Shown piece by piece: positions 8,164 through 18,012 of a stretch of 64,000 nucleotides of DNA. This stretch comes from Pseudomonas grimontii. GTDB taxonomy: Bacteria > Pseudomonadota > Gammaproteobacteria > Pseudomonadales > Pseudomonadaceae. Location: assembly GCF_007858185.1 (NCBI RefSeq), contig NZ_VFES01000004.1, forward strand, positions 186,001 to 250,000, in the 5' to 3' direction. Positions within the stretch are counted from its first letter, which is position 1, and every line of letters starts with the position of its first letter. Under the pieces are notes generated by a model. The model searched no databases. It was not told where the DNA came from and saw only the letters and a program-made list of their open reading frames with translations. Both the position numbers and the translations under genes were made by a program.

Positions 8164-10786
8164 TATCAGTCGCGTCGCGCTTTTCGGCAAGCTCAACCGC
8201 CTGTGCTACCGGGCGATTGAAAGCAGCACCGTATTCTGCAAGCTGCGGGGCAATCCCTATGTGGAGCTGGTGCACTGGTTGCAACAGCTGCTGCAATTGA
8301 GCGACTCGGACCTGCTGCGCCTGATCCGCCATTACGGCATCGATGCGGCGGTGCTGGAGCGTGATCTCACCGCCGCCCTCGACCGTTTGCCACGCGGTTC
8401 GACGTCGGTCACGGACCTGTCTTCCCAGGTCGAGGAAACCGTCGAGCGTGCCTGGGTCTACGCCACCTTGATGCTGGGCGAGTCCCAGGTGCGTTCTGGG
8501 CACTTGCTGCTGGCGCTGCTGAAAACCCCGGCGTTGCGCAACGGTTTGTATGGTGTGTCCCGTGAGTTCAGCAAGGTCAGTGGCGAAGACCTCAGCGTGC
8601 AGTTTGGCGCACTGCTCCAGGGCTCGCCTGAGGCGCAGATGACGGCCAGCGACGGCTATCAGGTACCGGGCGAGGAGGTTGGCGCACTGGCACCCGGCCG
8701 GTTGCACGCCTTGCAGTGCTTCACCGTCGACCTGACCGAGCAGGCGCGCCAGAACACCCTGGACCCCATCGTCGGGCGCGATGAGGAGATCCGGCAGGTC
8801 ATCGACATCTTGCTGCGGCGTCGCCAGAACAACCCGTTGCTGGTGGGCGAGGCGGGCGTGGGCAAAACCGCCGTGGCGGAAGGGTTCGCCCAGCGCATTG
8901 CCCGCGGCGATGTGCCGCCGAGCCTCAAGGACGTGCAATTGCTTGCCCTCGATGTTGGCTTGTTGCAGGCCGGCGCGAGCATGAAAGGTGAGTTTGAACA
9001 GCGCCTGCGCTCGGTCATCGAAGAGGTTCAGGCCAGCGAACAACCGGTGGTGCTGTTCATCGATGAAACCCACACCCTGGTCGGTGCGGGTGGCGCCGCC
9101 GGGACTGGCGACGCCGCCAATCTGCTCAAGCCGGCGCTGGCCCGTGGCAGCTTGCGTACCCTGGGCGCAACCACCTTCAGCGAGTACAAAAAACACATCG
9201 AAAAAGACCCGGCGCTGAGTCGGCGCTTCCAGACTGTGCAGGTCGATGAACCGGATGAAAGCCGCGCGCTGCTGATGTTGCGTGGCCTGGCCGACAGCCT
9301 GCAGGCGCACCATCAGGTGCATATCCTCGATTCGGCGCTGGAAGCGGCGGTGCGCCTGTCCAACCGGTATATCCCGGCGCGCCAGCTGCCCGACAAGGCG
9401 GTCAGCCTGATCGACACCGCCTGCGCCCGCGTCGCCGTCAGCCTGCACGCCACCCCGGCTGAAGTGGATGACAGTCGCCGGCGTATCGAATCCCTGGAAA
9501 CCGAACTCGGGATCATCGGGCGTGAAACCGCTATTGGCGTGGACACCGCCAGCCGTCCAGCGTCGGTCCAGGCGTTGCTGGCGACCGAGCGCGAGCGCCT
9601 GGATACGGTGCAAGGGCGTTGGGCCAACGAGCTGGCCTTGGTGGAGCAGATCCAGCGCCTGCGCAGCCAACTTGCCGAGTCAGCCGACCGCGCAGCCGGC
9701 CTGGTGGAGCTGCGCCAATTGCAGCAGCAACTGGCGGCTTTGCAAGGCGAGCACCCGCTGGTGCTGATCAACGTCGACGAACACACGGTGGCCGCCGTGG
9801 TGCAGGACTGGACCGGCATTCCTGTGGGGCGCATGGTCAAGGACGAAATCGCAACCGTGCTGTGCCTGGCAGAACGCCTGGGCCAGCGCATCGTCGGCCA
9901 GGACCATGGGCTGGAGATGATCGCGCGGCGCATCCAGACGTCGCGCGCCGGCCTCGACAACCCTGGCAAACCGGTCGGTGTGTTCATGCTCGCCGGTACC
10001 TCCGGGGTCGGCAAGACCGAGACGGCCCTGGCTCTTGCGGAGGCGTTGTATGGCGGCGAGCAGAACGTCATCACCCTCAATATGAGCGAGTACCAGGAAG
10101 CCCATAGCGTCTCCACCCTCAAGGGTGCACCGCCCGGTTACGTGGGGTACGGCGAAGGTGGCGTGCTCACCGAGGCCGTGCGGCGCAAACCCTACAGCGT
10201 GGTGCTGCTGGACGAAGTGGAGAAGGCCCACCCGGATGTGCACGAGGTGTTTTTCCAGGTGTTCGACAAGGGCTGGATGGAGGACGGCGAAGGTCGAATC
10301 ATCGACTTCAAGAACACCCTGATCCTGCTCACCACCAACACCGGCACCGACCTGATCAGCCACCTGTGCCGTGATCCGCACACCCTGCCTGCGCCGGACG
10401 CGATAGCCAAGGCTCTGCGCAAGCCGCTGCTGGAGGTGTTCCCGCCGGCCCTGCTCGGGCGCCTGGTCGTGGTCCCGTATTACCCCCTGAGCGACGCCAT
10501 GCTCGCTCGCATTATTCGGCTGCAACTGGGCCGCATCGCGAAGCGCATTGCCGAAGGCCACAAGATCCCATTCACCTACAGCGATGACGTGGTGCAGTTG
10601 ATCGCCAGCCGCTGCACCGAGCTGGAGAGCGGTGGGCGGATGATCGACGCAATCCTGACTCATTCGATGTTGCCAGCGATCAGTCGTGAGTTTCTCAACC
10701 GCTTGTTGCTGGGTTCCCCCGCGAGTCAGGTGCAGGTGCGTGTTGAGGACAGCGAATTTATTTATGTGTTTACGGAGCAGGAGTAA
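8156..10786 (+). CDS. tssH: T6SS sheath-recycling AAA+ ATPase TssH/ClpV
   Basis: ClpV disassembles contracted TssB-TssC sheath so the subunits can be reused. The 876-residue protein has an N-terminal Clp repeat domain (about 1-160), a first AAA+ module with Walker [11 protein letters not shown] near residue 231 and Walker B VVLFIDE, a middle coiled region rich in Leu/Gln/Arg (about 430-540), and a second module with Walker [11 protein letters not shown] near 614 and [10 protein letters not shown]. It lacks the IGF/IGL loop that lets ClpA bind ClpP, visible in the clpA product at 43943, which supports ClpV over a protease partner. The next gene begins two bases after the stop. Confidence 0.94.
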   Translation: MADISRVALFGKLNRLCYRAIESSTVFCKLRGNPYVELVHWLQQLLQLSDSDLLRLIRHYGIDAAVLERDLTAALDRLPRGSTSVTDLSSQVEETVERAWVYATLMLGESQVRSGHLLLALLKTPALRNGLYGVSREFSKVSGEDLSVQFGALLQGSPEAQMTASDGYQVPGEEVGALAPGRLHALQCFTVDLTEQARQNTLDPIVGRDEEIRQVIDILLRRRQNNPLLVGEAGVGKTAVAEGFAQRIARGDVPPSLKDVQLLALDVGLLQAGASMKGEFEQRLRSVIEEVQASEQPVVLFIDETHTLVGAGGAAGTGDAANLLKPALARGSLRTLGATTFSEYKKHIEKDPALSRRFQTVQVDEPDESRALLMLRGLADSLQAHHQVHILDSALEAAVRLSNRYIPARQLPDKAVSLIDTACARVAVSLHATPAEVDDSRRRIESLETELGIIGRETAIGVDTASRPASVQALLATERERLDTVQGRWANELALVEQIQRLRSQLAESADRAAGLVELRQLQQQLAALQGEHPLVLINVDEHTVAAVVQDWTGIPVGRMVKDEIATVLCLAERLGQRIVGQDHGLEMIARRIQTSRAGLDNPGKPVGVFMLAGTSGVGKTETALALAEALYGGEQNVITLNMSEYQEAHSVSTLKGAPPGYVGYGEGGVLTEAVRRKPYSVVLLDEVEKAHPDVHEVFFQVFDKGWMEDGEGRIIDFKNTLILLTTNTGTDLISHLCRDPHTLPAPDAIAKALRKPLLEVFPPALLGRLVVVPYYPLSDAMLARIIRLQLGRIAKRIAEGHKIPFTYSDDVVQLIASRCTELESGGRMIDAILTHSMLPAISREFLNRLLLGSPASQVQVRVEDSEFIYVFTEQE

Positions 10787-10788
10787 AA

Positions 10789-11430
10789 ATGCCTTATATC
10801 GCTTGGAAGACGCCCCTCACAATGAAGTGGCACCGCGTCGCGAAGTTCAAGCAGCGTGCGCAATTGGAAAAAAATCCCCGCCTGAGGGCCATCCCCAGCC
10901 TGGCCGGCGGAGCCTGCGTCGGACTGAGCTTCGTCTGGTTGAGCCGGCATCTTCAGTTTCCCGCAGAGTCTGCGACCGGGCGATGCGCTTTTTTGAGCCG
11001 GGGCGATACCTGGTTGCTTATCGAACGCCATTGCAGCGCCTTCAACACGACCTTGACCCTGGATAACACACGCCGCATTCAGATCAACTTGCCGAACATC
11101 TGCGGCCGATCGAGCACGTCGTCGATAGAAGCCCGGGGACGTGAAGGGTTGAAGACGCTCGTGCAGCATGTAAAGAACACGCAGCCCGGCTACTACATAT
11201 GGCTAATGGACTTCGAGTGCGGAGGGTCGGGCCACATGTGCGCGTTCCACGCTGACAGTAAACACTTGCGCTTCTTTGATGCCAATTCAGGTGAGTACCT
11301 AATCCACGCTGATCGCGCGTCGGATTTTTTCAAACAGCTCTACACGCATTACCTCAATTACCTGTCGGGAGCGGGTGTGAGGAAGGAACTCAAGTTTGAT
11401 GAGCATTGCCTGGTGCAGATGGGGACATAA
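10789..11430 (+). CDS. Putative T6SS effector, YopT/AvrPphB-like (C58-type) cysteine protease
   Basis: The 213-residue product has the order and spacing of a papain-fold cysteine protease of the YopT/AvrPphB kind. Candidate catalytic residues are Cys43 in GGACVGLSFVWL, His149 in GGSGHMCAFH and Asp164 in FFDANSGEY, with the family's Phe-Phe-Asp-x-Asn-x-Gly-Glu pattern after the Asp. There is no signal peptide, membrane segment, PAAR, Rhs or MIX domain. AGGAG lies five bases before the ATG and the gene starts two bases after tssH, so it is coupled to the secretion machinery. Its place between clpV and vgrG suggests delivery by VgrG or Hcp. No immunity-gene candidate lies beside it. The protease fold is seen in the motifs; secretion and target are inferred. 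Confidence 0.72.
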   Translation: MPYIAWKTPLTMKWHRVAKFKQRAQLEKNPRLRAIPSLAGGACVGLSFVWLSRHLQFPAESATGRCAFLSRGDTWLLIERHCSAFNTTLTLDNTRRIQINLPNICGRSSTSSIEARGREGLKTLVQHVKNTQPGYYIWLMDFECGGSGHMCAFHADSKHLRFFDANSGEYLIHADRASDFFKQLYTHYLNYLSGAGVRKELKFDEHCLVQMGT

Positions 11431-11549
11431 AACCGGCGGTCGCTAATCAACGCCTCATCTGCCATCGCTGTGCCCTGTGAGTGGAGCCAATCCGTTCGCC
11501 TGGCGGTCCTGGGCAGCTTTTTTCCAATTGCTTTGTAGGTAGAACGACT

Positions 11550-13511
11550 ATGGCGACGACTCAACGCCACCGCGAAATCCAGCTCACCAGCGTATTGCCT
11601 GCCGATGTGCTGCTGGTTCGGCGCATGCAGGCGTTCGAAGGGCTGTCCCAACTCAGCGAGTACACGCTTGAGCTGTACAGTGAACGCGTCGACGTGAACA
11701 TCGATGACTTGCTGGCGACCCCGATGACCGTGGCGGTGAACCTGCCCAAGGGTGGCAGCCGCTACTTCAGCGGGCACGTCAGCCACTTTTGGTTGACCGG
11801 TCGCCAAGGCCGCTATGCCACCTACAAGGCGGTATTGCGCCCTTGGTTGTGGTTCCTGACGTTGGCCAGCGACTGTCGGATATTCCAGGCGCTGAGCGTG
11901 CCGGAGATCCTCAAGCAGGTGTTCGCACCCTATAGCATCGCCGACGTCGACACTTCGGGCCTGAGCGGCAGCTACCCAGCGCTGAACTACTGCGTGCAGT
12001 ACCGCGAGAGCGATTTCAACTTCGTCAGCCGGCTGATGGAACAGGAGGGCATCTACTACTTCTTCAAAAGTACGGCCGGGCGTCACACCTTGGTGCTGGC
12101 CGATTCCTATGGGGCGCACGCGCCGGCGCCGGGGTACGCGCAGGTGCGCTTCATGCCGACCGACGACCCTGCCATCCGCGACAGCGAGGTGATTTATGCC
12201 TGGCGCGTGGGCGGCCAGGTGCAGCCAGGTGGCTACACGCTGCAGGATTTCGACTTTGAGAGGCCTGCTGCCAACCTGCTTGCCAAGTCGGCCCTGGCCG
12301 GCGGTTATCCGCAGTCGCACCATGAGCATTATGACTATCCGGGCAAGTACACCGAGCGCAAGCACGGCGAAACCTATGCACGCACCCTGCTCGAATCCCA
12401 GCAGGTAGGTACCTGGCGCGTCACCGCTGCCACCCATGCGCGCGGCCTGTTTCCGGGGGCGTTGATGACTCTGGCGGAGCACCCGCGCAGCGAGCAGAAC
12501 GCGCAGTTTCTGTTGCTGGAGGCGCGCTATAGCTTGTCATCAGACACCTATGAACCGACACCCGCGGAGCATCCCGCACCGGTATTGACCTGTGAGTTCG
12601 TTGCGCTGTCGTGCCAACAACAATTCCGCGCGCCGTGCCTGGCGCGCAAGCCGCTGATGCACGGCCCGCAGACGGCCATTGTGGTGGGTAAACAGGGCGA
12701 GGAGATCTGGACCGACAAGTACGGGCGCATCAAGGTGCAATTCCACTGGGACCGCGAGGGCCAGCGCGACGAAAACAGTTCGTGCTGGATTCGCGTGGCC
12801 CAGGGCTGGGCCGGCAAGCGCTGGGGCAGCCTGTATCTCCCGCGAATCGGCCAGGAGGTGGTGGTCAGCTTCCTGGAAGGCGACCCCGACCGGCCGCTGG
12901 TCACCGGCAGCGTCTATAACACCGACACCCTGCCGCCGTATGCCTTGCCGGAGCATGCCACGCGCTCGACGATCATGAGTCATTCGTCCAAGGGCGGCGG
13001 TGGCTACAACGAGCTGCGTTTCGACGACAAGAAAGGTGCGGAACAGGTGTTCCTGCACGCGCAGAAGAACCTCGATCAGCGTGTGCTCGAGGATTCCCTG
13101 GAGTGGGTGGGCGGCGACCGTCATACCAAGGTCGACAAGGACCTGTGCGAGAAGGTCGGCGGTGACCGGCACTCCTCGGTCGGCGGTGATCGCAACGAAA
13201 ACACCGAGGGCGCGCTGTCGATGAGCGCCGGCACCGAGCTGATCCTCGCGGGCACGTTGAAGACAGGTGTCAGTGCCGGGACCGATGTGCATATCAACGG
13301 CGGCATGAACGTGGTGATCGAGGCTGGCGCGGGCATCACCCTGAAAGTCGGCTCGACCTGCCTCAACATCACCCCGGGCGCGATCCTCGCCTCGGTCGCC
13401 CCCGTGCCCTCGCCAGCGGCTGCTATTGCCGGCACGGCGGCGGCGCAGTCGGCGGCCACCGGACCTGCCGGCGTACCGCAACTGCCCAAGGAAGCCGATG
13501 ATGGCAAGTAA
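11550..13511 (+). CDS. vgrG: T6SS spike protein VgrG
   Basis: VgrG trimers cap the Hcp tube and carry effectors. The 653-residue protein has the gp27-like N-terminal half (YRESDFNFVSRLMEQEGIYYFF), the gp5-like OB fold (DKYGRIKVQFHWDREG, SCWIRVAQGWAG, YLPRIGQEVVVSFLEGDPDRP) and a beta-helix stalk with GGDRH-type repeats near residues 520-560. After the stalk only a low-complexity Ala/Pro tail remains, so it is not an evolved VgrG with a toxin domain. I start at ATG 11550 after GTAGGTAG; a longer frame upstream lacks homology. The 119 bases before it hold no gene. Confidence 0.95.
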   Translation: MATTQRHREIQLTSVLPADVLLVRRMQAFEGLSQLSEYTLELYSERVDVNIDDLLATPMTVAVNLPKGGSRYFSGHVSHFWLTGRQGRYATYKAVLRPWLWFLTLASDCRIFQALSVPEILKQVFAPYSIADVDTSGLSGSYPALNYCVQYRESDFNFVSRLMEQEGIYYFFKSTAGRHTLVLADSYGAHAPAPGYAQVRFMPTDDPAIRDSEVIYAWRVGGQVQPGGYTLQDFDFERPAANLLAKSALAGGYPQSHHEHYDYPGKYTERKHGETYARTLLESQQVGTWRVTAATHARGLFPGALMTLAEHPRSEQNAQFLLLEARYSLSSDTYEPTPAEHPAPVLTCEFVALSCQQQFRAPCLARKPLMHGPQTAIVVGKQGEEIWTDKYGRIKVQFHWDREGQRDENSSCWIRVAQGWAGKRWGSLYLPRIGQEVVVSFLEGDPDRPLVTGSVYNTDTLPPYALPEHATRSTIMSHSSKGGGGYNELRFDDKKGAEQVFLHAQKNLDQRVLEDSLEWVGGDRHTKVDKDLCEKVGGDRHSSVGGDRNENTEGALSMSAGTELILAGTLKTGVSAGTDVHINGGMNVVIEAGAGITLKVGSTCLNITPGAILASVAPVPSPAAAIAGTAAAQSAATGPAGVPQLPKEADDGK

Positions 13512-13549
13512 CGTCCTGCCGCTGGCACGTCTGCACAAGTGGGAATCTT

Positions 13550-14881
13550 ATGGCTTGGAATAACAAAGTAATCTGGTCTGAAGGCATGCTGTTACAACCC
13601 CAGCATCTGCAACAACACGACCGTTTTCTGCAGGCCCAACTGGAAGCACGGGTCAGTCGATTGCGCGCTTATGCGTGGGGCTTTTCCACACTTGAAATTG
13701 ACCGGCAGCAACTGGCCTTGGGCAAACTGGCCTTGCTGTCCTGTGACGGTGTATTCCCGGACGGCACGCCCATGGGCCTGCCGTTTACCGATGAGATGCC
13801 GCTGCCCCTGGACATCCCTGCAGACGCCCGTGACTTGAATGTGGTGCTGGCTCTGCCCAGCTGGCGTCCCGGCAGGGTGGAAGTGGACGATGATCCCGGT
13901 TGGGAAAATTTCGCCCGCCATCGCAGCGTTGAATACGAAGTGTGGGACAGCAACGGCCTCGACACCAGTGCGCTGATGAGCATCGGTAAACTGCGATTGC
14001 GCCTGGCATTTGCAGGTGATGTGGCCGACGCCCATACCACCCTGGGCATCGCTCGAGTGGTGGAGAAACGCGCGGATAACAGTGTGCTGCTTGACCGCGA
14101 TTACTGCCCGCCGTGCCTGGATATTCGCGCCGCCGAGCCTCTGGGAAGGTGCGTTGATGAGCTGTTGGGGCTGTTGCAGCAACGGGTCGATGCCCTGGCC
14201 ATGCGCCTGATTGGCGCCGATGGCAGTGGGGAGAAGCACATCGCCGATTTCCTGTTGCTACAGGTCCTTAATCGCAGCGTGCCGTTGGTGCGCCACTTGT
14301 CGCTTATGACTGGCCTGCACCCCGAGCAGCTATACCGCGACCTCGCAAGCCTGGCCGGGGAGTTGGCAACGTTTACCGGCGCCGATAAACGCGCGGCAAC
14401 GTACCCGGTCTATCGTCATACCGCGCTTGCTGAAACCTTTGCCCCAGTGATGGACGACCTGCGCCGTACGCTGTCGATCATCATGGATGTGCGTGCCATT
14501 GCCATCCCATTGGAAGAACGTCAGTTCGGGATACGCGTGGCGGCATTACCGGACAAGGCGCTGCTGAGTTCGGCCACCTTCATCCTGGCGGTGCAGGCGC
14601 AGGTGCCTGCCGAAAGCCTGCGCGACAGCTTTCCACGTCGGGTCAAGATCGGCTCGGTGGAGAAGATCCGTGACCTGGTCAACCTGCAGCTGCCGGGGAT
14701 CGGTTTGCTCGCGCTGACGGCCGCACCACGGCAATTGCCGTTCCACGCAGGCGTCACTTATTTCGAACTGGATCGCGCCAGCGAGTATTGGCAGTTGCTC
14801 AGCCAGTCGGCCGGCTTTGCCCTGCATGTGCCGGGGGCATTCCCGGGGTTGGTCATACAGTTCTGGGCTATTCGCGACTGA
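13550..14881 (+). CDS. tssK: T6SS baseplate-membrane connector TssK
   Basis: TssK joins the cytoplasmic baseplate to the inner-membrane complex TssL-TssM. The 443-residue product starts with the diagnostic MAWNNKVIWSEGMLLQPQHLQQHDRF and has the conserved end LPFHAGVTYFELDR and FALHVPGAFPGL. It is the last T6SS gene; the 38-base gap after vgrG suggests the same transcript. In most loci tssK stands beside tssJ, tssL and tssM. Here it is followed by a terminator and the opposite-strand nuo operon, so its usual membrane partners are not encoded next to it. Confidence 0.95.
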   Translation: MAWNNKVIWSEGMLLQPQHLQQHDRFLQAQLEARVSRLRAYAWGFSTLEIDRQQLALGKLALLSCDGVFPDGTPMGLPFTDEMPLPLDIPADARDLNVVLALPSWRPGRVEVDDDPGWENFARHRSVEYEVWDSNGLDTSALMSIGKLRLRLAFAGDVADAHTTLGIARVVEKRADNSVLLDRDYCPPCLDIRAAEPLGRCVDELLGLLQQRVDALAMRLIGADGSGEKHIADFLLLQVLNRSVPLVRHLSLMTGLHPEQLYRDLASLAGELATFTGADKRAATYPVYRHTALAETFAPVMDDLRRTLSIIMDVRAIAIPLEERQFGIRVAALPDKALLSSATFILAVQAQVPAESLRDSFPRRVKIGSVEKIRDLVNLQLPGIGLLALTAAPRQLPFHAGVTYFELDRASEYWQLLSQSAGFALHVPGAFPGLVIQFWAIRD

Positions 14882-14904
14882 CGGTGGGGGCTGCTCTGGA
14901 AATG

Positions 14905-14935
14905 CAAAACGGCGCCCGAAGGCGCCGTTTTGTTT
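14905..14935. terminator. Bidirectional terminator between tssK and nuoN
   Basis: AAAACGGCGCC (14906-14916) and GGCGCCGTTTT (14921-14931) make an 11-base-pair stem with a CGAA loop, followed by GTTT on the plus strand and preceded by an A run that becomes a U run on the minus strand. It sits between two convergent operons and can end both. Confidence 0.85.
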
Positions 14936-14953
14936 ACCGCATCGACTAAGCGA

Positions 14954-16417
14954 TCAAACGCCCAGCACCGCGTGCTGCACCAGGGTGAGCAACGGTTGTG
15001 GGTACACGCCCAGGAAGAAGGCGAGCAGGGCGATGGCCAGCAGCATCACGCCACCGGCTTTCTGTTCCCAGTGCAGCTCGGCATCCACACGGCGCAGGTT
15101 TGGCTCGATCAGGTACAGGGTGACCATCACGCGCAGGTAGTAGAACACCCCGATGGCACTGCCCAGCACCAGGGACGCAACCAGCCACCACTCGTGGGCT
15201 TCGACACCGGTAGCGACGATGTAGAACTTGCCGATGAAGCCTGCGGTGAGCGGGATACCAGCCAGGGACAGCATCATCACGGTGAGTACGGCGGTCAGGT
15301 ACGGACGGCGCCAGAACAGGCCGCGATACTCGTACAGGGCGTCGGCGTCACGGCCTTTGTAAGGCGAGGACATCAAGGTGATCACGCCGAACGCGCCGAG
15401 GCTGGTGATCACGTAGGTGACCAGGTACACGCCGATGGCTTCCACGGCCAGGCCTTTGCTCGCCACCAGGGCGATCAGCAGGTAGCCGAAGTGAGCGATG
15501 GACGAGTAACCCAGCAGACGCTTGAGGTTGTTCTGGGTCAGCGCCAGCAGGTTACCGAACAGGATCGACGCGATGGCGATCACGGTCAGCACGTTGCTCA
15601 GCACGCCGGTGTTGGCGGCAGGCGAGATCTGGAACAGACGCACCATCACCGCAAACACCGCAACCTTGGACGCGGTCGCCAGGAACGCCGCCACCGGCGC
15701 CGGGGCGCCTTCGTACACGTCCGGGGTCCACAGGTGGAACGGCACCAGCGACAGCTTGAACGCCAGGCCGATCAGCATCATCGCCAGGCCCAGCTGGGCA
15801 ATCGGCGCGGGGCTGTTGGTGGCGGCCAGGGCGTGGCCGATACCGGTGAAGCTCAGGCTGCCGGCTTCGGCATAGAGCAGGGCCATGCCGAACAACAGGA
15901 ACGCGGAACCGGCGGCCGACAGCACCATGTACTTGATGCCGGCTTCCAGGGAGCGCTTGTTGAAGAAGGCATAGGCCACCAGGCCGTAGGTCGGGATCGA
16001 CAGCAGTTCCAGGCCGATGAACAAGCCGGCCAGGTGCTGCGCGCTGACCAGCACGATACCGCCGGCCGCAGCCAGCAGGATCAGCAGGTACAGCTCTTCG
16101 CGGTTGCCTGGGTAGCCGGTGCCGCCTTCGCCGAGGTAGGCGTGGGCGAGGGTGACGCAGGCGAGGGTGGCGACGAGGATCAGCGCGATATACAGCAGCG
16201 CAAAGTCATCGACCATCATCAGCGGGGTCACCGCCAGTGGCGCGACCTTGAGTGCCGGGATAATCGACAGCAAGGCCAGGTTCAGACCGGCGCAGGACAG
16301 CAGGAACGTTTGTGAGTGATTGCGGCGCCAGGCGATCGCCAGCATCACCACCACGATGGTGAGGCTGGTGATCAGCAGCGGCGCAAGCGCGATAAAGTGT
16401 TGGATCGTGAATTCCAT
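14954..16417 (-). CDS. nuoN: NADH-quinone oxidoreductase subunit N
   Basis: NuoN is one of the three antiporter-like membrane subunits of complex I and takes part in proton pumping. The 487-residue protein is almost wholly hydrophobic, with many membrane helices and a Lys-containing segment in the middle, as the family requires. I start at [14 protein letters not shown] (16417) because homology begins there; the frame runs on upstream into the nuoM end. It is the last gene of the nuo operon, seven bases after nuoM. Confidence 0.96.
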   Translation of the reverse strand: MEFTIQHFIALAPLLITSLTIVVVMLAIAWRRNHSQTFLLSCAGLNLALLSIIPALKVAPLAVTPLMMVDDFALLYIALILVATLACVTLAHAYLGEGGTGYPGNREELYLLILLAAAGGIVLVSAQHLAGLFIGLELLSIPTYGLVAYAFFNKRSLEAGIKYMVLSAAGSAFLLFGMALLYAEAGSLSFTGIGHALAATNSPAPIAQLGLAMMLIGLAFKLSLVPFHLWTPDVYEGAPAPVAAFLATASKVAVFAVMVRLFQISPAANTGVLSNVLTVIAIASILFGNLLALTQNNLKRLLGYSSIAHFGYLLIALVASKGLAVEAIGVYLVTYVITSLGAFGVITLMSSPYKGRDADALYEYRGLFWRRPYLTAVLTVMMLSLAGIPLTAGFIGKFYIVATGVEAHEWWLVASLVLGSAIGVFYYLRVMVTLYLIEPNLRRVDAELHWEQKAGGVMLLAIALLAFFLGVYPQPLLTLVQHAVLGV

Positions 16418-16424
16418 AGCGCTC

Positions 16425-17957
16425 TTACCGGGCCGAAGCGAGTTGAGAGAAGGCGGTGCCGAACCACTGCTGCACGCCATGCATCGTCGCGGCAGAAGTG
16501 TCCAGGAACGGTTGCGGGTACACGCCGATGTAGATCAGCAATACCGCAAGGCCGAGCACCATGATCAGTTCACGAGCATCCATCCCTTTCAGGACGGCGT
16601 CGGACTTGGCCGGGCCGAAGTAGGCGCGGTGGATCATGATCAGCGAGTAGACCGAACCGAATACCAGGCCGGACGTAGCAATGGCGCTGATCCACGGCGT
16701 TTGCACGAAGGTACCCATCAGGATCAGGAACTCGCCGATGAAGTTACCGGTACCCGGCAAGCCCAGGGAAGCGGCGGCGAAGAACAGGCTGATCGCCGGC
16801 AGGTACGCGATGCGCGACCACACGCCGCCCATCTCACGCATGTCACGGGTGTGCAGGCGCTCGTACAACTGGCCACTCAGGATAAAGAGTGCGGCGGCCG
16901 AGACACCGTGGGCCAACATCTGGATCACTGCGCCTTGCAACGCCAGCTGGCTGCCGGAGTAGATGCCGATCAGTACGAAGCCCATGTGGGAAACGGACGA
17001 GAAAGCGATCAGGCGTTTGATGTCGGTTTGCGCGAACGCCAGGAAGGCACCGTAGAAGATCCCGATCAGACCGAGGGTCATGGCAATCGGCGCGAACTCG
17101 GCCGAGGCGTTCGGGAACAGCGGCAGGGCGAAACGCAGCAGGCCGTAGGCCGCCGTCTTCAGCAGGATACCGGCCAGGTCCACCGAACCGGCGGTCGGCG
17201 CCTGGGCGTGCGCGTCAGGCAGCCAGGAGTGGAACGGCACCACCGGCAGCTTCACCGCGAAGGCGATGAAGAAGCCCAGCATCAGGATGTACTCGGTGGT
17301 CAGGGACATCTTGGTTTTCAACAGGTCGGCGTAGTTGAAGGTAATCACGCCCGTGCTGTTGAAGTTGACCAGTACCAGGCCCAGGATCGCCACCAACATG
17401 ATCAGGCCGGAAGCCTGGGTGAAGATGAAGAACTTGGTCGCCGCGTAGATCCGGGTTTTCTTGCCGTCCGAAGAACTGTGACCCCAGAGCGCGATGAGGA
17501 AGTACATCGGCACCAGCATCATTTCCCAGAAGAAGAAGAACATGAACAGGTCGAGGGCGAGGAACACGCCGACAACGCCGCCCAGGATCCACATCAGGTT
17601 CAGGTGGAAGAAGCCCACGTGACGCTGGATCTCTTTCCAGGAGCAGAGTACCGAGAGGATACCCAGCAGGCCGGTCAGCAGGATCATCAACAGCGACAGG
17701 CCATCGAGGGCCAGGTGCACGTTGATGCCGAAGCGCTGGATCCACACGTGCTTGAATTCAAGCGCGAACGTCGGATCGACACCCGGTGCCGGAGCAAATG
17801 AATAGTCGCCATGGGCCCACAGCCAGAGGCCGAGCGCGAGTTCCAGGGACATGGTCAGCAACGCAATCCAGCGGGGGAGGGTGGCGCCGAAGCGTTCACC
17901 CATCCAGCAGAGCAGGCCGCCGATAAAGGGGATCAGGATTAGCCAGGGCAGAATCAT
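16425..17957 (-). CDS. nuoM: NADH-quinone oxidoreductase subunit M
   Basis: NuoM is the middle antiporter-like subunit of the complex I membrane arm. The 510-residue protein starts [14 protein letters not shown] and contains the conserved [35 protein letters not shown] block with the Glu/Lys proton path nearby. An in-frame GTG- or ATG-like extension upstream is outside the family's usual length and was not used. nuoL lies 55 bases upstream. Confidence 0.96.
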   Translation of the reverse strand: MILPWLILIPFIGGLLCWMGERFGATLPRWIALLTMSLELALGLWLWAHGDYSFAPAPGVDPTFALEFKHVWIQRFGINVHLALDGLSLLMILLTGLLGILSVLCSWKEIQRHVGFFHLNLMWILGGVVGVFLALDLFMFFFFWEMMLVPMYFLIALWGHSSSDGKKTRIYAATKFFIFTQASGLIMLVAILGLVLVNFNSTGVITFNYADLLKTKMSLTTEYILMLGFFIAFAVKLPVVPFHSWLPDAHAQAPTAGSVDLAGILLKTAAYGLLRFALPLFPNASAEFAPIAMTLGLIGIFYGAFLAFAQTDIKRLIAFSSVSHMGFVLIGIYSGSQLALQGAVIQMLAHGVSAAALFILSGQLYERLHTRDMREMGGVWSRIAYLPAISLFFAAASLGLPGTGNFIGEFLILMGTFVQTPWISAIATSGLVFGSVYSLIMIHRAYFGPAKSDAVLKGMDARELIMVLGLAVLLIYIGVYPQPFLDTSAATMHGVQQWFGTAFSQLASAR

Positions 17958-18012
17958 GACGGGCTCGTTTCCTTTCGCAAGTTCGCAAAGTACGCAGTGC
18001 ACTTAAACATAG

